A stretch of DNA of 64,000 bases from JAJRAN01 sp963827135 (GCA_963827135.1 CAWGZX010000004.1:217206-281205); one strand, 5' to 3'. Shown: positions 27,174 to 37,680, counted from the stretch's first letter. The notes: generated by a model not told the origin, from the sequence alone. A program made the numbers and translations.

Positions 27174-27938
27174 CTACTTCCCCGGTCCCAGGTGCGAGCA
27201 CGCAGGGCAGGATGCCTTCCTCTTGATCTCTATCCGTTCCCATACGTTGATGCGGAGGTCCCCCAGCACCATAAGCCCCTTCAAAGGCTCGCCCACCCCA
27301 GTGATCAGCTTGATGGCCTCGGCCGCCTGCATGGAGCCGAACACCCCGGCTGCGGCCCCGAGGATCGGAAGCTCGCCCTTCTTCGGGGGAGGCTTGGGAA
27401 ATAGACATTTGAGGCAAGGGGTCTCACCAGGAACGATCGTAGTGATCTGGCCATACATCCCTTCCACGCCCGCATGCACGAAAGGCTTCCTTCTCTCTAC
27501 GCAGAAGGAATTGAGGGCATAGCGCGTCTCGAAGTTGTCCGTGCAATCCAGGATGACGTCGGCGTCGCCCAGCACGGATGATATGCTCTCGATGGTTACG
27601 CGCTCGCAACGCTCCAGCACCTGGACCTCCTCGTTCATCTCCTTTATCTTCCAGGAGGCGGACTCTACCTTGAGCCGAGAGGCGCTCACGTCCCTAAGCC
27701 AGTGCAGTATCTGACGGTTGAGGTTGGACATCTCAGGGATCTGATCGTCGACCAAGAGGATCCGACCAACGCCCGCGGCGGCCAGGTACATGGTGGCAGG
27801 TGAGCCAAGGCCACCTATCCCCAGCACCCCGACGGTCGCTTGTTTCAATTTCAGCTGGGAACCCTCCCCGAATCCTTCGATGATGAGCTGCCGGCGGTAG
27901 CGGTCCTTGTCCCTGAGGCTCAGATCCTCTCGTTCCAT
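27174..27938 (-). CDS. MoeB/ThiF-family adenylyltransferase
   Basis: The 254-residue protein has the E1-type core: GIGGLGSPATMYLAAAG (ATP site, about residues 37-53), DDQIPEMSNLNRQI, CTDNFETRY and GMYGQIT. Structural zinc cysteines are present in CLKC and CPAC. It activates the C-terminal glycine of a ubiquitin-like sulfur carrier (MoaD, ThiS or SAMP type) by adenylation. No rhodanese domain is fused. The sulfur carrier is not adjacent, so the pathway (molybdopterin, thiamine or tRNA thiolation) is not settled. Confidence 0.88.
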   Translation of the reverse strand: MEREDLSLRDKDRYRRQLIIEGFGEGSQLKLKQATVGVLGIGGLGSPATMYLAAAGVGRILLVDDQIPEMSNLNRQILHWLRDVSASRLKVESASWKIKEMNEEVQVLERCERVTIESISSVLGDADVILDCTDNFETRYALNSFCVERRKPFVHAGVEGMYGQITTIVPGETPCLKCLFPKPPPKKGELPILGAAAGVFGSMQAAEAIKLITGVGEPLKGLMVLGDLRINVWERIEIKRKASCPACSHLGPGK

Positions 27939-28037
27939 ATAGCGTGAGAATGAGCCTTTCGGCGAATAAGCATTCGCCTGCCGGGCTAGGCGCTTTTTTC
28001 GGCATCTAGAAATAGCCTAGGCAACCAACTCCTCTCG

Positions 28038-28958
28038 ATGTCAGAGGGCACGCTCAAGGCGAAAAAGGTCCTTAAGCTGGCCAGGCTGCATTTCCTGGTA
28101 CCAGGCATCTTGCTCTACACCTTCGGCGCACTGATGGCTTCAGCCAACGGCTTCGTGCTGACCTGGGACAAGTTCCTCTTGGGCTACCTCATCTTCTTCC
28201 TAGCGCATCTGTCGGTCTCCTTCAGCAACGACTACTTCGACCGGGAGGCGGACGCTAGGTCCGAACCAACGGTGCTCTCCGGCGGAAGCGGCGTGCTGGT
28301 TTCCGATCCCTCCCTGGCTCCTTTCGCGTTCCGCATGGCTGTAGTCTTGCTGATCGCCTCCGGGGTGGCAGCGGTGGCATTTGCCTTATATTATGGATAT
28401 GGCTTGGCGTTCCTGGCCTTCGCCTTGCTCGGTGGTCTCCTTGGCTGGTTCTATACGGCCCCGCCATTGAGGTTCGCTTACAGAGGCATGGGCGAGCTCA
28501 CGACCATGATAGCCGCAGGATTGGTGATGCCAGGAATGGGTTACTTCGTCATCTCGGGAGCTATCGACGTCTGGTTCCTACTCCTCTCCTTGCCATTGGT
28601 GTGCTACGGCCTATACTTCATTCTGACGGTGGAGATGCCAGACATGGAGGTGGACGCCCTGTCCGGGAAGAGGGGATTCCTGGTGCGCTTCGGTAGGAAG
28701 AGAGCGGCGATGACCTCCCTTGCCGCGTGCGCCATCGGCACGGTCCTGTTCCTGACCATCTATACGACAGAGGCCCTAGGCGACCAGGTGAACTTCGGTG
28801 TCATTACCATCCTGTCCTTGGTGCCCTTGGCAGTGGCCGTTATCGCCCTTTTGACAATTACGGACCAGAAGGAGATGGTGGTGAAGCTGGTCAAACTCAA
28901 CTTCGCCAGCATGATGTCCTTCCTCGTGCTGGTGGACCTGGCGCTACTGATGGGCTGA
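28038..28958 (+). CDS. UbiA-family prenyltransferase
   Basis: The 306-residue membrane protein has about eight or nine hydrophobic helices and the two Asp-rich magnesium-binding motifs, NDYFDREAD (about residues 63-71) and a second region around EMPDMEVDA (about 204-212). It transfers a prenyl chain to an aromatic or lipid acceptor. In archaea this family includes quinone and lipid-ether enzymes, so the acceptor is not certain. It is divergent from the ThiF-type gene, 99 bases away. Confidence 0.85.
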   Translation: MSEGTLKAKKVLKLARLHFLVPGILLYTFGALMASANGFVLTWDKFLLGYLIFFLAHLSVSFSNDYFDREADARSEPTVLSGGSGVLVSDPSLAPFAFRMAVVLLIASGVAAVAFALYYGYGLAFLAFALLGGLLGWFYTAPPLRFAYRGMGELTTMIAAGLVMPGMGYFVISGAIDVWFLLLSLPLVCYGLYFILTVEMPDMEVDALSGKRGFLVRFGRKRAAMTSLAACAIGTVLFLTIYTTEALGDQVNFGVITILSLVPLAVAVIALLTITDQKEMVVKLVKLNFASMMSFLVLVDLALLMG

Positions 28959-28985
28959 CTCGTCCATGCAACCCTGTTCGCATCC

Positions 28986-29378
28986 TCAAGTGACCAGGAA
29001 CGTTAGGGATGCTAAGGTCGACCTGGTCTTCTTGGACTCCAAGGAGACGGTATAGGTCGACCCATCTTCCAAGTTGCCTATGGTGAAGGTATCGCCCTGC
29101 TGCAAGCATTCCCCGGTTCCAGTGATGTCGCTGATCTCCAAACCTGAACTATCTGGACGGACGTGGACGGAGAGCTTGTCCCGTTCGATGTCCGGGCTGG
29201 AAAGGGCGACGACGGTGAAGGTGTAATTGCCAGGGCTGCTCTTGTGGCAGGAGAGCATGGCAATGGCAGGACCGCCCGTGGGCGTCACGCTCAACGCCAT
29301 TGCGACCATTACAAGTCCCAGGACCAGGAGCACGAAGATGGTCATGAAGCTCGCTAGAAGAAGGGTAGTTCCCCTCAT
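28986..29378 (-). CDS. Pilin-like exported protein
   Basis: The protein of about 130 residues starts at ATG 29378 (MRGTTLLLASF). It has one N-terminal membrane segment (to about residue 30) and an exported beta domain. The short N-terminus followed at once by a hydrophobic stretch resembles archaeal type IV pilins (DUF1628-type), but no clear pre-pilin cleavage motif could be confirmed. The 168-base region upstream is AT-rich and contains a near-match (one mismatch) to the dyad element at 29522-29537. Confidence 0.55.
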   Translation of the reverse strand: MRGTTLLLASFMTIFVLLVLGLVMVAMALSVTPTGGPAIAMLSCHKSSPGNYTFTVVALSSPDIERDKLSVHVRPDSSGLEISDITGTGECLQQGDTFTIGNLEDGSTYTVSLESKKTRSTLASLTFLVT

Positions 29379-29591
29379 GTCCCTTCGGGACCTTGGCCAT
29401 GGTCTAGAGCAATTGCTCATCAAGTCAGAATTTCAAAATAGGTGAATATATACCCTCCAGCCTGAGAATCAAAACAAGATATCATGATTGATAGTACTTA
29501 TGCAATTTTCCAGATTCATCATTATCCTTTTCAATAACGATTAGTAGATGGAATAGAAAAATGAAAGGAGATTGGAAAGAGTTTCTTGGCC

Positions 29592-32528
29592 TCAGCCCTT
29601 CTTCATCTTCTCCTTGCGGCCTTCACGCTGCAGCCTGCCCGGAGCCCACCAAGCCCATTTGCCCATGAGCGACATGGCCGCCGGGACGATGTAGGTCCTG
29701 ACCACCATTGCATCCAGCAGGATGGCCGTGGTGAGCGCGAATCCGAACATCACTAGCATATCGTTGCTTGAGAGCATCAGTGAGCCGAAGGCGCCGGCCA
29801 TGATCAGGGCGAGCGCAGTGATGATGCCTCCGGTCCAATCGACGGCATCCACGATCGCACGGTTCAGCTCCTTGCCCTTATGCACCTCCTCCCGTATCCT
29901 GGTCAGGATGAACACATTGTAGTCCATCCCTATACCCATCAGCATCACGAAGAGGACCAAAGGCACGATGAACAGGATCGGCACTCCCAACCAAGTCCCG
30001 AACACCAGATAGGTGAGGGCGAAGGCCCAGGCGATGCTCATGGCGATCGAGAGCACTGCGAACAGGGGCAGGAGCAGGGAACCCAGCACGATCATCAGCA
30101 CGATGAATATGCCTATCACCACGACTATCTCGATCATGGCGAACTGCTCGCTGATGCTGGTGCTTAGGTCATACAGGGATGCGGTGCTACCTCCAACGAG
30201 GATGGTGGACACGGCCAGCGCCGGCTCGATAGCCTGCGTGTCCGCGATCATCCCCCTCAAAGTAGATATGTAGTTGACCGCCTCGTTGCTCTGTGGCTCA
30301 GGCTTCAGGACCACAGTCAGCAGGACGGTCTTGTTGCTGCTTCCAACACTCTGCAGCATGCTGCTGGTGATCAATGCCTGCTGCTCCCCGGGCATGGCGG
30401 AGAGGTTGTGATAGTCCACAACCGTGCCGAACGGTCGTGTGACTCCCGTCACCTGCTGCACCATTGAAGTGTCGGCGGCTATCGAGGCCGTGAGATTCTC
30501 TATGGCATCGAGGTACGCCATGTTGAACTCGCCGTCCTCATAGACATAGGTATCGCCGGTGATCACGACCTGAGTCGGCATGATGCGCCCAGCTCCGAAG
30601 TCCTCGCTGAGGGCGTTCATTCCATCGATGCTCTCTACGTCGCCCATGGACCCTATGAAGTCGAAGCTCGGCTCTGCGGTGACGTAGATATAGGTCGCCG
30701 GGATCGAGACGATGATGGCGACCACCAGCACCAGCTTGGCGTGCTTGACGGCGAAGGAGGCCGCCTGATGGAAGTAGCCGTGGTTGCCTTCCCGCTTCTT
30801 CTGCATGACCCCGTCGGCGTACTTCTTCCACCTCTTACCAGTGTTGGGCCAGAAGATCCTGTTGCCGACCAGCATCAGGACCGCTGGGATGAGGGTGAGC
30901 GCCACCATGATGGCGACCACGATGGCCATCCCCATGACCAAGCCCATGGTCTGGACGAAGGAGAACGAAGCCAAGGCCATGGCGAAGAAGGCGATCATGA
31001 CAGTGAGCCCGCTGGTCACTATGGACTCGCCAGCCCAGGTTATTGAGGTATGCACCGCCGCCTCCCTAGAGGCGCCCTTGATCCTTTCCTCGCGGTACCT
31101 GGTCATGATGAAAATGGAATAGTCAGTGCCTATTCCCATAAGCAGGGCGAAGAGCAAGGTGACGACCATAGAATCGATCTGAGCGACAGTGGAGCCGATG
31201 ACGAACACCAATGCCTGGCTTACGCCCAAGGCCACACCGACTGCGCCCAGCGGTAGGAACATTGCCACCACCGAGCGGAACAGGATACCCATGAGGACGA
31301 TGATGATGATAATGGTTGCCGGCTCGATCAAGGCCATGTCCTCCATGGAGCTGTTCATCATGTCCGCGGAGATCGCAGCCTCGCCGGTGACGTAGGTGGT
31401 CATGGCATTGTTCGTCTCGGAGTTGACCTCGCTAATCAAGCTCCGAACAATGTCGACGTTGTCGTACATGGGCCTGACCCCGTCCTCAGTGACGTAATCA
31501 GGTTTCACATCGAATGATAAGGTGACGAGCATGGTCCGATTGTTCGGCGAAACTAGGCTGGAGAGGTACTGCGGTGGTATCTGGATCGGATAGGTGGCCA
31601 AGGTCCCGCTCGATATCACCGAGCTCACATAGCCGTAGACCGTGGTCATGTAGTAGTCCGGACCGAGGTCATAGACCTCCTGCAAGAAGGTCATGTTGGT
31701 GATGTATGACGCCTGGCTGATCATGTTCAGGGTGAAGGCATGCACCATGACCGGGTCGTTGAAGTTGGTAAGGTCGAAGGACGCCAGCACAGCCATCATC
31801 ACCTGCTTCTGATCATCCCCCAATGGCAAGCTGGCGATGAAGGTGGGCGCGACCGCGTTCACGCAGTAATCCGCTCGAGCCATGGGATCGGCGACCAGGG
31901 AAGGGTCGGCCGCGGTGGCGTTCCAGGTCGCGGCGAAGGCGTTGTAGTAGCCCATGGTCAGCTGGACCTGGCTCTGGTTCGCTCCTTGCTGTGTCAGATA
32001 ACCAACGAGCTGAAGGCTAGTGGCGTTATAGGCCTCCGAATCCGAGTAGGAGATGGCCCAGTTGTTCACGTGCAACGCCGGAACCCCCCAGAGCAGGAAG
32101 GCCGTACTGTTGACCTGCTGCTCCGCCGGCCTCATGGTCGGCCCCAAGGCAAGAATGGTCTGGGTGAGGACCATGCTCTGAATAGTGTAGACACTGGTCA
32201 TCCCCGTGAAACCACTGAGCTCGTCAGAAGTCAGTATCTTCCCTTGAAGCGAGAGCACATAGTCCCTGGACGCAGCATCGGTAACGTCGTCCGACTGCAG
32301 GACGATCAATAACGTGCCATTGGCAACGGAGCCCTGGAATTCCGAGGAGATAATCTCGGACGCCTTCACGGACTCGTAGTCGCCAGTAGTGACCCCGGTA
32401 TTCTCGTAGGTGACGACCTCATCGACCTGCATAATGGCTGGAACGGAGATTATCAGGATGATTATCCACGCAATCAGGACCTTCTTGTAATGCTTGGTAA
32501 TCACATTGGCGAGTTTATCGAACAGCAT
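29592..32528 (-). CDS. MMPL/RND-family membrane transporter
   Basis: The protein of about 978 residues has the RND two-half layout: a first membrane helix, a large extracellular domain, a bundle of five to six helices (about 420-600), then the same again, ending near residue 970. Conserved pieces such as LLFALLMGIGTDYSIFIMTRYREE and MLMGIGMDYNVFILTRIREE occur once in each half, as in MMPL exporters. Likely cargo is a lipid or hydrophobic compound. The ATG at 32528 is preferred over an upstream extension. It is divergent from a TrmB-type regulator 69 bases away, which probably controls it. Confidence 0.88.
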   Translation of the reverse strand: MLFDKLANVITKHYKKVLIAWIIILIISVPAIMQVDEVVTYENTGVTTGDYESVKASEIISSEFQGSVANGTLLIVLQSDDVTDAASRDYVLSLQGKILTSDELSGFTGMTSVYTIQSMVLTQTILALGPTMRPAEQQVNSTAFLLWGVPALHVNNWAISYSDSEAYNATSLQLVGYLTQQGANQSQVQLTMGYYNAFAATWNATAADPSLVADPMARADYCVNAVAPTFIASLPLGDDQKQVMMAVLASFDLTNFNDPVMVHAFTLNMISQASYITNMTFLQEVYDLGPDYYMTTVYGYVSSVISSGTLATYPIQIPPQYLSSLVSPNNRTMLVTLSFDVKPDYVTEDGVRPMYDNVDIVRSLISEVNSETNNAMTTYVTGEAAISADMMNSSMEDMALIEPATIIIIIVLMGILFRSVVAMFLPLGAVGVALGVSQALVFVIGSTVAQIDSMVVTLLFALLMGIGTDYSIFIMTRYREERIKGASREAAVHTSITWAGESIVTSGLTVMIAFFAMALASFSFVQTMGLVMGMAIVVAIMVALTLIPAVLMLVGNRIFWPNTGKRWKKYADGVMQKKREGNHGYFHQAASFAVKHAKLVLVVAIIVSIPATYIYVTAEPSFDFIGSMGDVESIDGMNALSEDFGAGRIMPTQVVITGDTYVYEDGEFNMAYLDAIENLTASIAADTSMVQQVTGVTRPFGTVVDYHNLSAMPGEQQALITSSMLQSVGSSNKTVLLTVVLKPEPQSNEAVNYISTLRGMIADTQAIEPALAVSTILVGGSTASLYDLSTSISEQFAMIEIVVVIGIFIVLMIVLGSLLLPLFAVLSIAMSIAWAFALTYLVFGTWLGVPILFIVPLVLFVMLMGIGMDYNVFILTRIREEVHKGKELNRAIVDAVDWTGGIITALALIMAGAFGSLMLSSNDMLVMFGFALTTAILLDAMVVRTYIVPAAMSLMGKWAWWAPGRLQREGRKEKMKKG

Positions 32529-32597
32529 TTTAGCATCCCGAATTTCTGGGTGAATGAATGGAGGCATTTAATAGCTTATTGTTACTGCAGTAGGGAC

Positions 32598-33389
32598 ATG
32601 AACGCGCCGGTCGAAGGTCTCATCAAGCTCGGACTGACCGAATACGAGGCCAGGGCATACGTGGCGTTGGTAGCCATCGGCGAGGGCGGGATCACCGACA
32701 TCAGCCAGCAGAGCGGGATCCCTCGGTCCAGGGTATACGACATCATGGAACGCTTGGCCGTCAAGGGCTTCGTCGAGGTTGGGGCCATGAAGCCGCTGCG
32801 GTATCGGGCGGTCGACCCTGACAAGGTCACAAACCAGATTCGGATGGAGCTCGCCACGACGGCGGACACCGTCCAGAGCGGCCTGAAGGACCTGAAGAGG
32901 AAGACCGACAAGATGCCAACTCCCCTGTGGTTCGTCCAAGGCGAAGGGACGATCGATATGGAGATCGACGACTTCATCGCCGGGTCCCAATCTCCGCTTG
33001 GGATGCTCGTGATGTCCAACAGCCTACTCCTCAAGCATGCGAAGGCCATCACCGAGAAGTCCAAGAGCACAAAGGTCGAAGTTGTTGTGGGCAACGAGCC
33101 CGAGGGGTTCAGGGGGCTCCTGGGAAAGGCGAAGCTGCTGAGGATGCCTAGCCTCAAGGCCACGTCCCTGGACTGGTTGGTAGGGGGCGGGTTCTCCTCG
33201 AGCGAATGGGACAGGACGGTCAAGAACGAGCTCGTGCTCATCTCAGGCAGCAATTCCATGATCGTCTATAAGGAGGAGGACATGCGAAGGGCCATCAGAG
33301 TGGAAGGAACGATCATCGGCCGATTCATCTATTCCTTCGTGGACAGGGTGTTCCTTGAGGCTGAGCCAGTTGATGCGACCAAGCGCTAG
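32598..33389 (+). CDS. TrmB-family transcriptional regulator
   Basis: The 263-residue protein has an N-terminal winged helix typical of TrmB: LIKLGLTEYEARAYVALVAIGEGGITDISQQSGIPRSRVYDIMERLAVKGFV (about residues 7-58). A middle helix follows (LKDLKRKTDKMP), then a C-terminal sensor domain. TrmB proteins control sugar or lipid transport and metabolism. An AT-rich TTTAATAGC about 30 bases before the ATG may be its TATA box. The divergent layout with the MMPL gene suggests it regulates that exporter. Confidence 0.85.
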   Translation: MNAPVEGLIKLGLTEYEARAYVALVAIGEGGITDISQQSGIPRSRVYDIMERLAVKGFVEVGAMKPLRYRAVDPDKVTNQIRMELATTADTVQSGLKDLKRKTDKMPTPLWFVQGEGTIDMEIDDFIAGSQSPLGMLVMSNSLLLKHAKAITEKSKSTKVEVVVGNEPEGFRGLLGKAKLLRMPSLKATSLDWLVGGGFSSSEWDRTVKNELVLISGSNSMIVYKEEDMRRAIRVEGTIIGRFIYSFVDRVFLEAEPVDATKR

Positions 33390-33453
33390 TCGAGAAATCT
33401 CCATCATACAGATTCCGTGAGCAATGGAGAAGCCATGTGTGAATTTTCGATTA

Positions 33454-33469
33454 TTATCTAAAAAGATAA
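33454..33469. promoter_or_regulatory. TTATC-N6-GATAA dyad, copy D
   Basis: The perfect dyad ATTATC-taaaaa-GATAAT lies in the 149-base gap between the convergent TrmB and SulP genes. No promoter points across it, so it may mark a boundary or a binding site with no promoter. The weak AT stem makes a terminator unlikely. Confidence 0.35.
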
Positions 33470-33538
33470 TGATTAAGATTGACGCATGGAGAGTCGGGTT
33501 CGACCTCTAAGGGAGAGAATCCTGTTACGCAAAATGTA

Positions 33539-35251
33539 CTAGGCGTTGCCTTTCCCCTCGCCCAGGGCATCTTCGATGGTATCTTTGAAATGGTCCCTAC
33601 CTACCAATTCAACCAAACCTTGCTTCTCCATATCCCTCATGGCCAAAGTATGCACGCCCACGAAGTACACTTTGACGTCCTGCTCTCCTGCCTCCTTGAT
33701 AACCTTCTCAAGGGCGCGACCCGAGCTGATGTCCAGGAGCTGGGTGTTTGTTTCCATGTCGATGATCATGAGCCTCGGTTTGGGAGATGCCCTGATCAAG
33801 CTGAGCGCATGTCCCTTGATCATCGGCGCATTGGCATAGAATATCTGTGTGTTGAAGCGGAGTATCTTGACCCCGTCAATCTCCTTTGCCTCCGGATTGA
33901 GGCTGATGTCCTTGAACCGGCCGTCCGGCATCCTCCCTAATAAGCAGCCGCTCTGGCGGCTTACCTTCCAGATGAGCAGGCCCATGGCGAAGATGATGGC
34001 CAGCAATAGACCGATCAGCACCTCGAAGATCAACACCCCGAACAGCGCCAGAATGGCGAAGTAGAAATCCATGCGCTGGATGTGATAGTATCTGACCATC
34101 AACTTGACCTTGAGCGCGCCCTTGACAGCGAAAATGACTATCACTCCGAGAATGAACTCGGGGATGTAGTAGAACACCCCCGTAAGGAAGAGAAGGGTGG
34201 CCAACACCATCAGCCCCGCCACGATCAGCGTCATCTGCGTCTTGGAACCGCTGTTATTACCCACGTGGGAGGCGGACATGCTCACCCCCGTCCCTATCCC
34301 CTGCACGAAGCTTGAGCCGAGATTGGTCGCCGCCACGGCCACTAGCTCTTGATTTGGATCGATCTCATCGTTGTGCTTCTCCGCGATCTCGTCCCCGATG
34401 GCCACGGACTCCGAGAAGCAAACGAAGGCGATGCCTATGGCGGTGGGGATGACCAGGAATATAAGATCGGGGTCCATGACGGGCACGGAGAACGAAGGCA
34501 GCCCTGCGGGAATGGTGCCCACCAATGCGATCCCCATGGACTCCCAGTCGAGCAGATATGCGGCGACGAGGCCGACGATGAAGAGCACCAGCACAGCGGG
34601 GATCTTCTTGAACTTCTCCTCGAGCACATATAGGATTATGATGGCGATGATGGCCAGGCCCACGGTCACCATGCTTGCCTGGTCAAGCTCAGTTAGGATG
34701 TGCCAAAGCTGCTCGAAGAAGTTGCCTTCACCCTTCTCTACGCCCAACAGCTTGGGCACCTGACCGATGATGATTGTCAGTGCAAGTCCGAAGAGAAAGC
34801 CCTTCATGACAGGATAGGAGATGAAATTGGCCAGCAAGCCAAGGCGTAGGACGGCCATTACAAGGAGCATTAGGCCAGTAAGGAATGTGATAGTTACGAC
34901 CGCAGTTAGGACGTCCTCGTATGCAGTTAGCGCAAGGGCGGTGATGGCCGTGGCGGTCAAGAGGGCCAGAGCGCTGGGGGTACTTACCACCGAGCGATGC
35001 CCCGAGCCGAAGATGGCGTAGAGGAAGAGGGCGATGAGTACCGCATACAGGCCATGCTGCGGCTCCACCCCCGCTACGCCAGCGATGCCCATCGACTCCG
35101 GGATGATCAGGCCTGCGACCGCGATGCCGGCGATGAGGTCGAAGCGTAGGTCCTTCCAATCGTACTTAGGCAGCCATTTGACGATGGGGAACAAGTTTTT
35201 AGCCCTGCTTCCAAGGCTTTCTTCATGGCTGCCCTCCCCTCCTCTTTTCAT
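33539..35251 (-). CDS. SulP-family anion permease with C-terminal STAS domain
   Basis: The 570-residue protein has the SulP core of 10-14 membrane helices, with VVSTPSALALLTATAI near residue 95 and SESVAIGDEIAEKHNDEIDPNQELVA in the middle. A C-terminal STAS domain (about 450-560) contains LMIIDMETNTQLLDISSGRALEK. The family moves sulfate, bicarbonate or related anions. The STAS domain regulates transport. The substrate is not decided by sequence. The start ATG is at 35251. Confidence 0.9.
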   Translation of the reverse strand: MKRGGEGSHEESLGSRAKNLFPIVKWLPKYDWKDLRFDLIAGIAVAGLIIPESMGIAGVAGVEPQHGLYAVLIALFLYAIFGSGHRSVVSTPSALALLTATAITALALTAYEDVLTAVVTITFLTGLMLLVMAVLRLGLLANFISYPVMKGFLFGLALTIIIGQVPKLLGVEKGEGNFFEQLWHILTELDQASMVTVGLAIIAIIILYVLEEKFKKIPAVLVLFIVGLVAAYLLDWESMGIALVGTIPAGLPSFSVPVMDPDLIFLVIPTAIGIAFVCFSESVAIGDEIAEKHNDEIDPNQELVAVAATNLGSSFVQGIGTGVSMSASHVGNNSGSKTQMTLIVAGLMVLATLLFLTGVFYYIPEFILGVIVIFAVKGALKVKLMVRYYHIQRMDFYFAILALFGVLIFEVLIGLLLAIIFAMGLLIWKVSRQSGCLLGRMPDGRFKDISLNPEAKEIDGVKILRFNTQIFYANAPMIKGHALSLIRASPKPRLMIIDMETNTQLLDISSGRALEKVIKEAGEQDVKVYFVGVHTLAMRDMEKQGLVELVGRDHFKDTIEDALGEGKGNA

Positions 35252-35425
35252 TTCAAGGACCTCATGTGCTCATATCGATATCAAAGCTACTCAGGGGGCG
35301 ATACATCATCGAAGCACCAAGGAGGAAATCGCTTTGCTTTGAGTCCATCTTCGTTGCGCTCCCAGCTCTCATAATGAATCGAGAATCCTTCTGGTTGATT
35401 GCGCAGCAATGGGGCGCCTGAAACG

Positions 35426-35433
35426 GTTAAATA
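35426..35433 (+). promoter_or_regulatory. Promoter of ABC ATPase gene
   Basis: GTTAAATA lies 32 bases before the ATG at 35465, a fitting TATA position for a transcript with a short leader. A GGGG-containing stretch just before the ATG may serve as ribosome site. Confidence 0.4.
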
Positions 35434-35464
35434 GCCTCCATTTAATCCTTGCCAGGGGTTCAAT

Positions 35465-36445
35465 ATGGCAGAGACGGTGATCGAGGTGCGCGACCTGGTG
35501 AAGAAGTACGGCAGCTTCACCGCGGTCGACGGCATCAGCTTCCAGGTCATGAAGGGCGAGGTCTTCTCGCTCCTCGGTCCTAACGGTGCGGGAAAGACCA
35601 CGACCGTGGAGATAATGGAGTGCTTGCGCAGCCTGACCTCGGGCGATGTGCGCATCCTGGGAATGGACATCGACAAGGACACTTTGAAGATCAAGGGCAG
35701 GATCGGTGTCCTCCCCCAGGACTTCAACGCCTTCGACTTTCTCACGGTCAAGGAGAACATCGAATACTTCGGGGGCATGTTCCAGAAGAGCCTGCCCGCT
35801 GACGAGCTGATCAAGGCGGTGGATCTAGGCGAGAAGCGGGACGTCTGGTTCAAGAAGTTATCCGGTGGGCTCAAGCAGCGGGTGGGCGTGGCCATCTCCA
35901 TGGTCAATGACCCGGACATCATCTTCTTGGACGAGCCCACGACAGGGCTGGACCCCAAGGCTCGGCGCGACGTCTGGGCCGTGGTACAGGACCTGAAGGC
36001 CAAGGGGAAGACGGTCATCCTGACCACCCACTATATGGAGGAGGCCGAGGTGCTCTCCGACCGCGTGGGAATCATCGACCGCGGTAAGTTCCTAGCACTC
36101 GGTACACCTCATGACATCATCGAGGAGTTCGGCACCGGCAGCCGATGCATAATCACCAACTGCGACGAGGCCTGCACGCAATCGCTCATTGCAGCAATGG
36201 CCCGGGATCGAGCGCAAGAACGGCAACGTCACCATCAAATTGGAGAACAAGGGCTCCTTGCCTGAGATCCTCTATACCGTGGACAGGTCGGGTGGCAATT
36301 ACGAGCAGATACAGGTTACCCGGCCGACCTTGGAGGACGTGTTCCTGCGCTTGACGGGCAAGAAGCTCCATGAGGAGGAAGCCCCCCGGTCGAGGAGAAG
36401 AAAGGACTCTTCGGACGCAAGAAGAAGGAGAAGGGGGTGGCCTGA
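35465..36445 (+). CDS. ABC transporter ATPase (two compensating frameshifts)
   Basis: The ATPase has Walker A GPNGAGKTTT (about residues 38-47), signature LSGGLKQRVG and Walker B IIFLDEPTTGLD, as in multidrug or lipid ABC-2 exporters. Two single-base breaks disturb the C-terminal part. An extra G near 36199-36200 moves the frame, and a missing C in the run at 36382-36387 restores it. Repaired, the protein is about 326 residues with a C-terminal domain NVTIKLENKG...LEDVFLRLTGKK and a basic tail. The stop overlaps the permease ATG (TGATG). Both breaks look like sequencing errors. Confidence 0.8.
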
Positions 36446-37544
36446 TGGCGAACCGCATCATCGTCGCCTTGAAGGGAGAGGTCAAGACCTTCTACCGCAA
36501 CAAGTCCACCATCTTCTGGACCGTGGCGTTCCCCGTATTGCTCATCCTTCTCTTCGGCGCCATATTCAGCGGCGGAGGCTCGGGGAGGGTCGACATCCAT
36601 GTCCAGGACCTTTCGGACTCGCCGGCCTCATATGCGTTCATCGACTCGCTGCTCGACACCGGTTCGGTCAACGTGATCAATGTCAGCAAGGACGTCGACA
36701 TCGACCAGTACATCAAGGACAACTCGCCCTACGCGGTGTTGATAATCCCTGAGGATTTCAGTCAATCGTTCCCCATACCTAACCAGACCCAGCAGATGAC
36801 CTCATTGGAGCTGCGCAGCGACCCGACCAACTCCGGCTCGAGCATCGCCTATAGCATTATCGCGGGCGTGGCCAGCCAATACAACCTCTATTTCGCTGGG
36901 GGCACTAACTGGATTACCGTGAGCATGAGCGACATCACTCAGACCGGTTTCAGCTACATCGACTTCTTCATACCTGGGGTCATTGCGCTGACGTCCATGA
37001 CCACCACCATCTTCTGGATGGTCAGCGTGATGACCCGCTATCGCACCAACGGCATCTTCAAGAAGCTCACCACCACCCCATAACCCGGTACGAGTGGCTC
37101 TCCGCCCAGATACTTTGGCAGCTGGTGGTGGTGTTCATGTCGGTGGCGGTCATCATGCTGGTCGGGATACTGGTGTTCGACATGCACTTGACCTTCACGC
37201 CACTGGCCATCCTGGTGATAATCATGTCCTCGGCGCTGTTCAGCAGCATGGGCATGATCATCGCTCGCTTCATCCACGACGAGGAGACGGCCTCCACCGC
37301 TGCCAACGCCATCACCTTCCCCATGATGTTCCTGTCCGGGATATTCTTCAACCTGGCCTTCATGCCGGAATGGCTTGCGGCCATCGCCAAGGTGCTCCCT
37401 CTCTACTACGTAGGAGAGGCGCTGAGGAACACCATGGTGTACGACAATCAATCGGCGGCATTGGAGAACGCGCTCATCGTCCTGGTCCTGGCGGTCATCT
37501 TCTTCGTGGCTGGCGTGCTGCTGTCCAAGTGGAAGGACGAGTGA
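36445..37544 (+). CDS. ABC-2 type transporter permease (one frameshift)
   Basis: The N-terminal part runs from ATG 36445, with one membrane helix (TIFWTVAFPVLLILLFGAIFS), a large extracellular domain and a second helix region. It stops at a TAA at 37081-37083 in KKLTTTP. Adding one C in the run at 37077-37080 restores the frame, which continues ITRYEWLSAQ... with a further set of helices to 37544. The repaired protein is about 366 residues with six membrane helices. It is translationally coupled to the ATPase gene. Confidence 0.8.
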
Positions 37545-37554
37545 GCAAACAACT

Positions 37555-37578
37555 TCCCCTTTTCTTCCCTTTTTTTCC
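37555..37578 (+). terminator. T-rich transcription terminator
   Basis: Just after the permease stop there are runs of C and T (CCCCTTTTCTTCCCTTTTTTTCC), typical of archaeal T-rich terminators. Confidence 0.5.
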
Positions 37579-37680
37579 TGCCTTATCGCCATCGAGAGGC
37601 TGCTCCATTTCTAAATTTCTGTGGCTCGCTTCTGAAAGCCATTAATACACTGTCAGCTATTCGCATGCCGAGCTGTTCAA

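Noticed and set aside
33454..33469. Dyad D as an intrinsic terminator
   Set aside because: The stem is short and AT-only for the most part, and archaeal termination relies on T runs, which are absent here.
37555..37578. T run as a promoter element of the aminotransferase
   Set aside because: It is pyrimidine-rich and lies right after a stop, over 100 bases from the next start.
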